64,000 nt of DNA from Vreelandella zhaodongensis. Lineage in GTDB: Bacteria; Pseudomonadota; Gammaproteobacteria; Pseudomonadales; Halomonadaceae. Location: contig NZ_JACCDD010000002.1 in the NCBI RefSeq assembly GCF_013415115.1, forward strand, positions 248,001 to 312,000, read 5' to 3'. The notes under the pieces are model-generated. The model was not told the DNA's origin. It saw only the letters and a program-made list of their open reading frames with translations, and searched no databases. Position numbers and translations under genes: made by a program. Positions within the stretch are counted from its first letter, which is position 1. Every line of letters starts with the position of its first letter. This document shows, one piece after another, positions 29,744-38,362 of the stretch.

Positions 29744-31018
29744 TTACCCTTGAGAAGCCGCTAACGCTTGATCAATATCTGCTAGCAGGTCGTCGATATG
29801 CTCAATGCCAATCGACAGACGAACCATATCAGGAGAAACGCCTGCGGCCTTTAACTCCTGCTCGTTTAACTGGCGGTGGGTGGTAGATGCCGGAATGGAA
29901 GAGCAGCTCTTGGCATCGCCGATATTCACCAAACGCAGAATCAGCGCCAGAGCATCGTAGAAGCGCTCACCAGCGGCCTGCCCCCCTTCAATACCAAAGC
30001 TAAGAATCCCCGAAGCGTGACCATGCATATAGCGCTGGGCCAGCGCATGGTCAGGATGGTTTTCCAAGCCCGCATAGTGCACCCACTTCACCAGCGGATG
30101 GCTTTCCAAGTGCTTGGCAACGGCTAACGCGTTGGCACAAATGCGTTCAATGCGCAGTGACAGCGTTTCTAGCCCCTGCAGCAGGTTCCAGGCCGCCTGG
30201 GCAGAGAGCGCCGCACCCATATTACGCAGCGGTACTACCCGTGCACGGGCGATAAACGCCGCCTCGCCCACATCACGGGTATAGCTCACACCGTGGTAGG
30301 AGATATCCGGCTCGTTTAGCAGCGCAAAACGTTTCGCATTGTCCGCCCAGGGGAATTTGCCTGAATCAACAATCACACCACCTACCGTGGTGCCATGGCC
30401 ACCGATATATTTAGTGGCCGAATGAACGACAATATCCGCCCCGTGCTCAATGGGCCGGCACAAGAACGGCGTTGCCGTGGTGTTATCCACAATCACCGGT
30501 ACCCCATGGCGGTGCGCTGCTTCAGCCAATTTTTGCAGGTCTACTACGCCACCGGATGGATTACCGATGCTCTCGCAAAAAACCGCTTTGGTGCGCTCGT
30601 CAATCAGCGCTTCAAGGCCGTCGATATCATCTTTGTCGGCGAACCGCACCTGAATGCCTTGGCGGGGCAAGGTGTGGGCAAACAAGTTGTAAGTACCGCC
30701 ATACAGCTCGCTAATCGAGACGATATTATCGCCCGCTTCAGCGATGGTTTGGATCGCATAGGTAATCGCCGCCATGCCAGAGGCCACCGCCAACCCCGCA
30801 ATGCCGCCTTCTAGCGCGGCCACCCGCTGCTCCAGCACGGCGCACGTTGGGTTCATAATGCGCGAGTAAATATTCCCTTCCACTTTCAGATCAAACAGAT
30901 CCGCCGCGTGTTGGGCGTTATCAAATGAAAACGACGTGGTCTGATGGATCGGCACAGCAACAGCATTTTGTGAATCAGGCGCATAGCCATGGTGAAGGGC
31001 AATGGTTTCAGGCTTCAT
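29744..31018 (-). CDS. metY: O-acetylhomoserine sulfhydrylase (MetY)
   Basis: PLP enzyme of the Cys/Met metabolism family, making homocysteine from O-acetylhomoserine and sulfide in methionine synthesis. The 424 residues are the usual length. Seen: PIHQTTSFSFDN, YSRIMNPT, ASGMAAITYA, the ESIGNPSG strand, VIVDNTTATPFLCRP, and the PLP lysine Lys203 in VVHSATKYIGGHG. The C-terminal SCSSIPASTTHRQL and MVRLSIGIEHIDDL are typical of MetY rather than MetB/MetZ. The gene stands alone; no metX or regulator adjoins. A strict assignment of substrate (O-acetyl versus O-succinyl) needs a test, but the family call is strong. Confidence 0.93.
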   Translation of the reverse strand: MKPETIALHHGYAPDSQNAVAVPIHQTTSFSFDNAQHAADLFDLKVEGNIYSRIMNPTCAVLEQRVAALEGGIAGLAVASGMAAITYAIQTIAEAGDNIVSISELYGGTYNLFAHTLPRQGIQVRFADKDDIDGLEALIDERTKAVFCESIGNPSGGVVDLQKLAEAAHRHGVPVIVDNTTATPFLCRPIEHGADIVVHSATKYIGGHGTTVGGVIVDSGKFPWADNAKRFALLNEPDISYHGVSYTRDVGEAAFIARARVVPLRNMGAALSAQAAWNLLQGLETLSLRIERICANALAVAKHLESHPLVKWVHYAGLENHPDHALAQRYMHGHASGILSFGIEGGQAAGERFYDALALILRLVNIGDAKSCSSIPASTTHRQLNEQELKAAGVSPDMVRLSIGIEHIDDLLADIDQALAASQG

Positions 31019-31265
31019 AAGAACGGCTCGCTAATTGATGAAGGATCATCCTTGATCCTAAACAAGCGCCACTCTGAAGGCCAACGTCGTTTAGTCGGGG
31101 TAGATAAACTTGATGTGCCAAATGTTGCACTTGTTCATGAAGACAGCCCCCATACGTTGTTTGAAGCATAGAGCTGCATACCGATATACAGTATAATTAG
31201 CGCGCTTTTATAAGCGCCATGTTGAATTCACAACGTCTTATTATTTATCGACAAAGGAACTGGCG
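31019..31265. promoter_or_regulatory. Divergent intergenic region between metY and loiP
   Basis: A 247-base divergent region. A perfect -10 hexamer TATAAT at 31192-31197 points toward loiP, about 70 bases before its start, with no convincing -35 at 16-18 bases. No riboswitch-like fold was evident upstream of metY. The loiP start is preceded by AAAGGAAC. Confidence 0.4.
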
Positions 31266-32027
31266 ATGCAAACAACGCCCTTAGTACGCTCTACATTCTG
31301 CATTTTAGGTTTAGCCACCGCACTGACTCTCAGCGGCTGTCAATCAGGTGCAGACATGGGCGGTATGCTCTCCGCAGGTACCGGTCTGGCAGGCGCTGCC
31401 ACCATGAGCGACGAGCAAATGCAGCAACTCGGCGACCAGACGATTGCCCAGCTTGATGCAGAGAACCAGCTAGTCGCCAGTAACAGCCAGTATGCCGAGC
31501 GGCTAGCAAGCCTGACCCAAGGCTGGGAAAACGTCGACGGACACAGCCTTGAATACAATGTCTATCAGCTGGACGACATTAATGCCTTTGCGGTGCCCAA
31601 CGGCTCTATCCGGCTACATACCGGACTGATGGACAACATGACCGATGACGAGGTGCGCTACGTTATCGCCCACGAGATTGGTCACGTCGTACTGGGACAC
31701 TCCAAACGCGCTTTCCAAGTTGCTTACGCTGCCTCTGCCGCACGTGAAGCCGCCGCCGCCAGCGGAAGCTCTTCTGCAGCCGCGCTTTCAAGCTCTGAGC
31801 TTGGCGAGTTGGGCGAAAAGCTGGTGAATGCCCAGTTCTCCCAACGTCAGGAAAATGAAGCCGATGACTACGCCATCGAGCTGATGCAGCGTTATGACAT
31901 GGATGCCAGTGCCGCCGTCACCGCCCTACGCAAGCTGGAAGCAAAATATGGCAATAACAGCAGCTTCTTCTCCAGCCACCCCGCCCCGGGCGAGCGCGCC
32001 GAACGCCTTGAAGCAAGGCTAAACTAA
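31266..32027 (+). CDS. loiP: M48-family metalloprotease lipoprotein (LoiP/YggG)
   Basis: Outer-membrane lipoprotein zinc protease involved in envelope quality control. The signal FCILGLATALTLSGC has its lipobox LSGC with +2 Gln. Zinc motif HEIGH is at residues 136-140 (VIAHEIGHVVLGH) and the downstream glutamate in RQENEADDYA is the third ligand. The stretch INAFAVPNGSIRLHTGLM and the C-terminal SSHPAPGERAERL are characteristic of YggG/LoiP. At 253 residues the length is nearly that of E. coli LoiP (252). Single gene, preceded by AAAGGA. Confidence 0.93.
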   Translation: MQTTPLVRSTFCILGLATALTLSGCQSGADMGGMLSAGTGLAGAATMSDEQMQQLGDQTIAQLDAENQLVASNSQYAERLASLTQGWENVDGHSLEYNVYQLDDINAFAVPNGSIRLHTGLMDNMTDDEVRYVIAHEIGHVVLGHSKRAFQVAYAASAAREAAAASGSSSAAALSSSELGELGEKLVNAQFSQRQENEADDYAIELMQRYDMDASAAVTALRKLEAKYGNNSSFFSSHPAPGERAERLEARLN

Positions 32028-32049
32028 GCGCAACGTACTACCTCACAGC

Positions 32050-32086
32050 CTTGCCAAGTAAGTCCCATCGGATCTTACTTGGCAAG
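32050..32086. terminator. Perfect 13-bp hairpin after loiP
   Basis: Bases 32050-32062 pair perfectly with 32074-32086 around an 11-base loop, 22 bases after the loiP stop. There is no U-tract, so either a factor-assisted terminator or an mRNA-stabilising or protein-binding element. Confidence 0.5.
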
Positions 32087-32208
32087 AGTACCTGAATTCA
32101 GAACACAAGCATTCACACGCATTACTGCGTTGAAAACGCTTGCTTAAACAAAGCTACACTTGATACTGGATTCTGTTGCCAACCATTGATGCTGTGAGGA
32201 AATATACG

Positions 32209-33363
32209 ATGCTACCACTCTCTAAATCTCGTTTAGCGGCACTTTGTATCGCCATTGCCAGCACTGCTGTGGCGCCCACTGCATTAGCGTGCACATCACT
32301 GCTTTATACCGACTCTAATGATAAGTTCTATGCGGGCCGCACGATGGAGCTGCCTATGGAGCTGCCCTACAAGGTCTCCTACTTCCCAGCAGGAACAACC
32401 TTTGGGTCGCAGGCTGACAAGCACCATGTATTAGATTTCACGGGCCAAAACGCGTTTGTCTCCATCAGCGTGCCCGATCCTGTTTCAGGGGATGTTAAAG
32501 TAGCCGAAGGCGTTAACGACAAAGGATTAACCTTTAGTGTGCTGGCGTTCGCCAGTACCGAAGGCCCCGCAGATATGGTCGACAACACCCAAGCTGTGTT
32601 ATCGGCTATCGACTTAGGCGCATGGACGCTATCGCAGTTCGGCACGGTGGATGAAGTGAAAGCGGCACTGGAGGAGCAGCCTGTGTTGGTAACCTCCCTA
32701 CTCCCCCATGGCTTACTTAAAACGCCATTTCATTACACTTTGCACGACGCCACTGGAAAATCAATTGTGATCGAGTTTGCTAACGGTGAACAAAACATTA
32801 TTGATAATCCGTTAGGCGTCATGACGAATGGGCCAGAATTTTCCTGGCATATGACTAACCTGAACAACTACACTTTTTTAAGCAATAAAGATCAATCCAA
32901 ACTAGAGCTTAATGGCGTCAAATTTGTACAGCCAGACTCAGGCATCGCAACGGCAGGGCTACCGGCTTCTAACACCTCTGTTGGTCGGTTTGTACGTGCC
33001 GTTTATTACTCACAATTTGCCGAGAAAGCCAAAGATGCTGACAGCGCCATCACCACACTATCACGTGTAATGAATAACTTTGATCGGCCTCGTGGTATTA
33101 CCATCGATAACCGCTTTCGCGACTCTATTGAGAACATTACTGCGCCAGGTGTGACTGACAATCGCGTTTATACGTCTGAATACACATCATGGACATCCCT
33201 GATCGACCTACAGCAGCGTCAACTCCACATTCGCACCTACGACAACCTTAACTATGTTCAATTTGATCTCGACGCTCTTTCGGACATTAATGAGGTGCGA
33301 CACGTTGAACTCAAGGACGTAGCGTCTGGCCCACGTGATGCAACGGTTGCATTTCATCAATAG
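32209..33363 (+). CDS. Exported linear amide C-N hydrolase (choloylglycine hydrolase family)
   Basis: Ntn-hydrolase of the choloylglycine hydrolase/penicillin V acylase family. The chosen ATG (32209) has an AGGAAA site upstream; an earlier in-frame codon at 32176 does not. The signal peptide ends TALA and cleavage would expose Cys28 (ACTSLLY), which is the N-terminal nucleophile, followed by the family stretch FYAGRTMELP with its Arg. DKGLTFSVLAF, GLPGD-like loops (GLPASNTSVGRF) and the C-terminal YTSWTSLIDLQQRQLHIRTY also fit. It cuts amide bonds of an unidentified substrate in the periplasm: bile-acid conjugates, penicillin V or acyl-homoserine lactones are possibilities in this family. Confidence 0.9.
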   Translation: MLPLSKSRLAALCIAIASTAVAPTALACTSLLYTDSNDKFYAGRTMELPMELPYKVSYFPAGTTFGSQADKHHVLDFTGQNAFVSISVPDPVSGDVKVAEGVNDKGLTFSVLAFASTEGPADMVDNTQAVLSAIDLGAWTLSQFGTVDEVKAALEEQPVLVTSLLPHGLLKTPFHYTLHDATGKSIVIEFANGEQNIIDNPLGVMTNGPEFSWHMTNLNNYTFLSNKDQSKLELNGVKFVQPDSGIATAGLPASNTSVGRFVRAVYYSQFAEKAKDADSAITTLSRVMNNFDRPRGITIDNRFRDSIENITAPGVTDNRVYTSEYTSWTSLIDLQQRQLHIRTYDNLNYVQFDLDALSDINEVRHVELKDVASGPRDATVAFHQ

Positions 33364-33413
33364 GTAGCGGGCTTTTTAACCAAATAATATCCACGCAATT
33401 TGTTGGTTGTGTA

Positions 33414-33449
33414 TGGGCAAGAGCGCCGGTCGTAAGACGCTCTTGCCCA
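33414..33449. terminator. Bidirectional terminator between convergent genes
   Basis: A perfect 12-bp stem (33414-33425 with 33438-33449) around a 12-base loop, located between the ends of the amidohydrolase (+) and the RsbQ-like gene (-). No long T-run. Confidence 0.6.
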
Positions 33450-33470
33450 ACCAAGCCTATAAGCTCATCC

Positions 33471-34280
33471 TCAGTCACTTAGCCAAGCGTTAATTTCTCG
33501 AACAACTAGCTCTGGATGCGTCATGTGAATGCAGTGCCCCTCGCTTGCCATAATACGCAGCGTGCTGTTAGGCATATGCGTATGGATATAGCGACCGACG
33601 TCTGGGCTGGCAAGGGAGTCTACTGCGCTTTGAAGCACTAGCGTCGCGTGTTTCGCTTCAGGCAGTAGATAACGATAGTCCGAAAAGAAGGTAGCTTTCG
33701 CAAATAGCTTAGCCACCACCGGATCGGTTGAGCAAAAGCTGCTGGAGAGGTCGCTTATTAATTCCTGGGAGCTTTCGGCCCCCATAATAAGAGGTGCCAA
33801 ATAATTAGCCCAGCCCATATAATTTCGATCCATCAGACCGATAAGTTCTTCAAGGTCCGCTCGTTCAAAGCCGCCGCGATAGTCTGGCGGCATATTTAAG
33901 AAGCAAGGCGATGGGCAAACCATAATCTGACTGGAAAATCGTTCAGGACGGGCAATTGTTGCTAATAAGCCAATATTACAGCTAACCGAATGGCCAACAA
34001 AATGCACCTCACTTAAATCCAGAGCATCACAAATATCAGTAACATCTCGGGCATAGCCTTCTAATGTACTGTAGCGCGCCTCACTGAAGGCAGATATCTG
34101 TGATTGGCCTGCCCCCACGTAATCAAACAGAACGAGCGTGTAACTCTGTTCTAATTGAGGAATAAGGTGTTGCCACATATGCTGATCGCAGCCAAAGCCG
34201 TGAGCCAGCATCAGTGTTTTATTGCCAGATCCCATAACGGTTACTTTATTTCGAGCTATAACTTGCTCTTTCGTCAACAC
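33471..34280 (-). CDS. RsbQ-like alpha/beta hydrolase
   Basis: A 269-residue cytoplasmic hydrolase of the RsbQ/KAI2-like family. The oxyanion loop is LAHGFGCDQHMW. The triad is Ser98 in FVGHSVSCNIG, Asp221 in SAVDSLASP and His249 in SEGHCIHMTHP, all in place. RsbQ of Bacillus works with the PAS domain of RsbP, and here the next gene (46 bases on) encodes a protein beginning with a PAS domain. This suggests that the enzyme prepares a small hydrophobic ligand for that PAS. The order hydrolase, then PAS-GGDEF-EAL is not transcriptional order: on the minus strand the PAS gene is read first. Substrate unknown. Confidence 0.9.
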   Translation of the reverse strand: MLTKEQVIARNKVTVMGSGNKTLMLAHGFGCDQHMWQHLIPQLEQSYTLVLFDYVGAGQSQISAFSEARYSTLEGYARDVTDICDALDLSEVHFVGHSVSCNIGLLATIARPERFSSQIMVCPSPCFLNMPPDYRGGFERADLEELIGLMDRNYMGWANYLAPLIMGAESSQELISDLSSSFCSTDPVVAKLFAKATFFSDYRYLLPEAKHATLVLQSAVDSLASPDVGRYIHTHMPNSTLRIMASEGHCIHMTHPELVVREINAWLSD

Positions 34281-34325
34281 ACAAGCTCCTCTCCACTGTC
34301 TCTACTAAACGTTAACGACTAAACT

Positions 34326-36083
34326 TTATAGGTCAGATTTAAAAATACCTGCACTTTTAAACTTTCTTTTAAACTCACCTTCATTCCACTCTTCTACCCA
34401 TCTCTTAAATGCATTAGCGGGCATAGGGCGGGCAATGAAGTATCCTTGACCACACTCACAGCCAAGATCAATAAGCTGTTGGCTATGCTGTAGCGTTTCA
34501 ACGCCTTCAGCGACTAAGTCACACTCAAACGCGTGAGCAAAACCAATCACGCCTTTTAGAATGGCTAAGTCACCAACGCTGGTCAGCATATTTTTTACAA
34601 AACTGCGGTCTATTTTGAGCGTATCGACCGACAAATCCCTAAGATGACTTAAAGAAGAATAGCCTGTACCGAAGTCATCTAACGAGATTCGTATTCCCAT
34701 CATCCTGCAGACATTGAGCACCGAGTAAACATGACTAACATCCTCGATGGTGCTTGTTTCCAGAACTTCAAGCTCCAGCCGCTGCTTTGGTAGATTGGGG
34801 AAATCTGCAAGTAATTCACTCAAATCACTAAGAAACCGGGAATGCTGTAAGTGATACCCATCAATATTAACACTCACATGTATATCCAGGCCTTGTTGGA
34901 GCCACACTTGAAGCTGGCAAAGCGCGCTATTAACTACCCAACGCCCTAGCTCTACACCGGTAGAGGTGTTATTGAGAACAGGTAAAAAAGTGGCCGGTGC
35001 TTTCAAGCCTTCAGTGGGATGGTTCCAGCGTATGAGCGCCTCAGCCCCCAGCACTCTGCCCGTTAGCATATTGATTTTGGGCTGGTAATAAAGCTCAAAC
35101 TGGTCAGCCTCCATAGCTACCCTAATGGCAGACAGCTCTGAATTCTTTCCTTTTTGTACTTGTTCGTTGTCCACATTAAATAGACAAATCTGATTTTTTC
35201 CTGCTAATTTTGCTTGATACATCGCTTGGTCAGCTTGTCGAATCAGTTGGTCTGGCTCAACTTCTTTCGATTGTGGGTACAGCGTTACGCCAATACTGGC
35301 AGAGAGCTTTAACAACACTGAATCTATATCAAACGGCTCAGCGAGCTTGCTGATCAGCCGAGACAGGGATTCTTCTACTAAATCCGCACTAAAACGACCA
35401 TTTAAAAAAATCACGAACTCATCACCACCAAAGCGAGCAATCAAGTCGTCACTTCTTAGATTGTTAGCCAAGCGCTTGGCGACTAATTGGAGAATTTTAT
35501 CGCCCATCTGATGCCCATAGCGGTCATTAACTTCTTTGAAACCATCTAGGTCAACAAACGCCAGAGCAAACGCCATACCGTCTTGCTTGAGATTCAGAAT
35601 TTTCTGATCAAGGTGGTTGGTCAGCGCTGCTCGGTTAGGTAAGCCAGTCAACTGATCCGTGTCAGAGAGGGTACGCAATAAAGAGACCTTTTGCTCAAGA
35701 AGCTGCTTGGTTTCTGTTAGCTCTTCAAATAACTGGTCAGACCTGCTCGCACTGCTGATACTCCAAAAAAGTCGTTCATTGGCTCTACCATCACAATGAA
35801 CGCTCACCACAATTGGTAACTTGCTGTTAGAACGCGTTATTAGAGATAAACGAATTTCATCACACTGCTTTTCACGTATCAGAATCGGCACTATATAAGT
35901 GTCATACATAATCTGTGACGCTTTGCTCAACAAAGTGAACAAATCAGCATCTAACAATTCATTCGTTGAATAACCGTGATACTGCTCAAGATAGTGATTA
36001 CTATATAGAATCCGACGTTTATAGTCGGTCACCATGCACCCTACTGGGAAATCATCTAAAGAATATAGGTTGGATGTAACCAT
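34326..36083 (-). CDS. PAS-GGDEF-EAL c-di-GMP signalling protein
   Basis: A 585-residue cytoplasmic protein. A PAS domain (about 8-125, FPVGCMVTDYKRRILYSNHY) is followed by a short coiled coil, a GGDEF domain and an EAL domain. The cyclase motif GGDEF is intact at 219-223 (RFGGDEFVIFL) with an RxxD inhibitory site (RSDD) before it. The EAL domain has EAL at 348-350 (GAEALIRWNHP), ELEVLETSTIEDV, DDFGTGYSSLSH, LKIDRSFV and VAEGVET, all needed for phosphodiesterase activity. Both activities are possible. It lies directly upstream of the RsbQ-like gene in transcription order (46-base gap), so its PAS domain probably receives that enzyme's product. Confidence 0.94.
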   Translation of the reverse strand: MVTSNLYSLDDFPVGCMVTDYKRRILYSNHYLEQYHGYSTNELLDADLFTLLSKASQIMYDTYIVPILIREKQCDEIRLSLITRSNSKLPIVVSVHCDGRANERLFWSISSASRSDQLFEELTETKQLLEQKVSLLRTLSDTDQLTGLPNRAALTNHLDQKILNLKQDGMAFALAFVDLDGFKEVNDRYGHQMGDKILQLVAKRLANNLRSDDLIARFGGDEFVIFLNGRFSADLVEESLSRLISKLAEPFDIDSVLLKLSASIGVTLYPQSKEVEPDQLIRQADQAMYQAKLAGKNQICLFNVDNEQVQKGKNSELSAIRVAMEADQFELYYQPKINMLTGRVLGAEALIRWNHPTEGLKAPATFLPVLNNTSTGVELGRWVVNSALCQLQVWLQQGLDIHVSVNIDGYHLQHSRFLSDLSELLADFPNLPKQRLELEVLETSTIEDVSHVYSVLNVCRMMGIRISLDDFGTGYSSLSHLRDLSVDTLKIDRSFVKNMLTSVGDLAILKGVIGFAHAFECDLVAEGVETLQHSQQLIDLGCECGQGYFIARPMPANAFKRWVEEWNEGEFKRKFKSAGIFKSDL

Positions 36084-36251
36084 GCTCTACCTTGGAATAT
36101 GACGCGACGACTCATGCGTAAAAGTGTTTTACATTTCACATAATCTCTGATTATTAGCCAAGTTGCTATTTTTATAGCGTAACCATTTGATACAAATTAA
36201 CAAACAACGCCACACTGGAAATAGGCACGGCTAACCAGGCACCATTGATAC

Positions 36252-36623
<372 letters not shown>

Positions 36624-36653
36624 CCAATTAAGAGAGCGTGATAGATAAAGCCA

Positions 36654-38150
36654 CTACTCCCCTGATGGCCCCAGGAAGCGCGTTTCACTAACACTCGTTA
36701 TCGATGGCTCTTCCAGCGATGTAAAGCGCAACTCAACGGGGTGGCTGGGTTGAGTCAGTACACCTGCTTCCGCTGTGAGCGCAAGGCGCAAGCTACGCGT
36801 CTCATTAGCGCCGACCTCAATGGTGTCCATTCCCTGCAAATGCAACCCAGGCAGCCCCTCTGCCGATAACGCATAGCGATGCGATTGGCCAGCTTGATTA
36901 CGCAGCGTCACGTTGTAGTAATTGATGATGCGTCCATCTACAGTGTTTTCAAACAGCGTTTGGCGGTCTCGCGCAACATCCACATCAATGGGCACTCGGG
37001 TATTCAAGAAGCCAACTAACAGCACCACCATGGAGAGCAGCGCCACTGCGTAAGCGATTAGCTGAGGACGCCAGAAACGAGTCTCTTTCCCCTCCAATGC
37101 ACGCTCCGTGGTATATCGCACGAGGCCAAGCGGTTTATTAATGCGTGCCATGACGCTGTCACAGGCATCAATACACGCGGCACAGCCAATGCATTCGTAC
37201 TGCAGTCCATCACGAATATCGATACCTGTTGGGCATACCTGAACACACAGCTCACAATCGATGCAGTCACCAACACTGGGGGCCTCAACACCCTTTTGAT
37301 GATGATCGCGACGTGGTTCACCACGCGCAGCATCATAAGACACAATCAGTGTATTAGCGTCGAACATTGCCGACTGAAAACGCGAGTAAGGACACATATG
37401 GAGGCATACTTGGTGACGTAGCCAACCCGCATTCAGGTACGTAAAAACCGTGAAGAAGCCGATCCAAAATAGCGCCCAGGGGTGCGCATTCAAGCTAACA
37501 AAATCTACCACCAATGCTCTAATCGGCGTGAAGTAACCGACAAAGGCGATCCCCGTTGCCAGCGCGATCAGCAGCCAAGCCGTATGTTTAGCGGTTTTGC
37601 GCAAAAACGTGTCAAAGGTGCGCGGCGCGTTATCACGACGTATGCGACGGTGCCGAGGCCCTTCCAAGCGATGCTCAAACCAGATAAACAGAAAGGTCCA
37701 AACGCTTTGCGGGCAGCTGTAACCACACCACACGCGACCCGCCGCTACCGTGATCAAAAACAGGCCAAACGCGCACAATACCAAGATCCAGGTGAGCAGG
37801 ATAAAATCTTGGGTGTAAAACGTCGCCGCAAAAATATGGAACTCTTGCGCAGAAAGATCAAACCATATCAGCGGCCGGCCCCCCCAATTAATCCATGGCA
37901 AGACAAAATACAGCGCCATTAACAACCAGTTTGAGCAGCGCCGGATGCGTTGAAAAAAACCACCAATTTCTCGCACATAAATATGCCCAAGCTTGGGTGG
38001 CTTATTATTGGACGGATTGTTATTAGAAGGCTGGTGACGGGAATCATTAGATGAAGGCGAGTGGTGTTCAACCGCTGCCTCAGTGGTTAAGTTTTGCAAT
38101 GGAATGCGTTGCGTCATACCGATATCCAGAAAAGAGGGAATGGAGGTCAT
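36654..38150 (-). CDS. ccoG: Cytochrome c oxidase accessory protein CcoG (RdxA/FixG)
   Basis: Membrane iron-sulfur protein that reduces copper for assembly of cbb3-type cytochrome oxidase. The 498 residues hold about five membrane helices, the motifs VWCGYSCPQSVWT and HMCPYSRFQSAMFD, and two 4Fe-4S ferredoxin clusters (DCIDCELCVQVCP and CIGCAACIDACD). A C-terminal Ig-like domain (IINYYNVTLRNQAGQSHRY) completes the family layout. An N-terminal Asn/Ser-rich tail of about 50 residues is variable. No ccoNOPQ or ccoS genes are in the window, so it is separated from its usual operon. An alternative ATG lies at 38117. Confidence 0.95.
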   Translation of the reverse strand: MTSIPSFLDIGMTQRIPLQNLTTEAAVEHHSPSSNDSRHQPSNNNPSNNKPPKLGHIYVREIGGFFQRIRRCSNWLLMALYFVLPWINWGGRPLIWFDLSAQEFHIFAATFYTQDFILLTWILVLCAFGLFLITVAAGRVWCGYSCPQSVWTFLFIWFEHRLEGPRHRRIRRDNAPRTFDTFLRKTAKHTAWLLIALATGIAFVGYFTPIRALVVDFVSLNAHPWALFWIGFFTVFTYLNAGWLRHQVCLHMCPYSRFQSAMFDANTLIVSYDAARGEPRRDHHQKGVEAPSVGDCIDCELCVQVCPTGIDIRDGLQYECIGCAACIDACDSVMARINKPLGLVRYTTERALEGKETRFWRPQLIAYAVALLSMVVLLVGFLNTRVPIDVDVARDRQTLFENTVDGRIINYYNVTLRNQAGQSHRYALSAEGLPGLHLQGMDTIEVGANETRSLRLALTAEAGVLTQPSHPVELRFTSLEEPSITSVSETRFLGPSGE

Positions 38151-38362
38151 ACGGTCGAGGGGCGTCGCCGATTATTAACCACTACTATCCCCACTAAGCT
38201 GGGTTACAAACAGACGCAGTTTTAGAGAAATATTGCGTACCAGTTGATACCAACAGACCTATGAGCACGCCTTCTGATATGCTTTTTATTGATGAAATTG
38301 ATCCTGTTTTAAGTTCCCCCAATGCGTCACAGTAACGTTTTCCAATAGCAGAGAGCCACACT

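Noticed and set aside
31019..31265. Possible SAM-sensing riboswitch upstream of metY
   Set aside because: No conserved SAM-riboswitch core or stable set of helices could be traced by eye on the minus strand.
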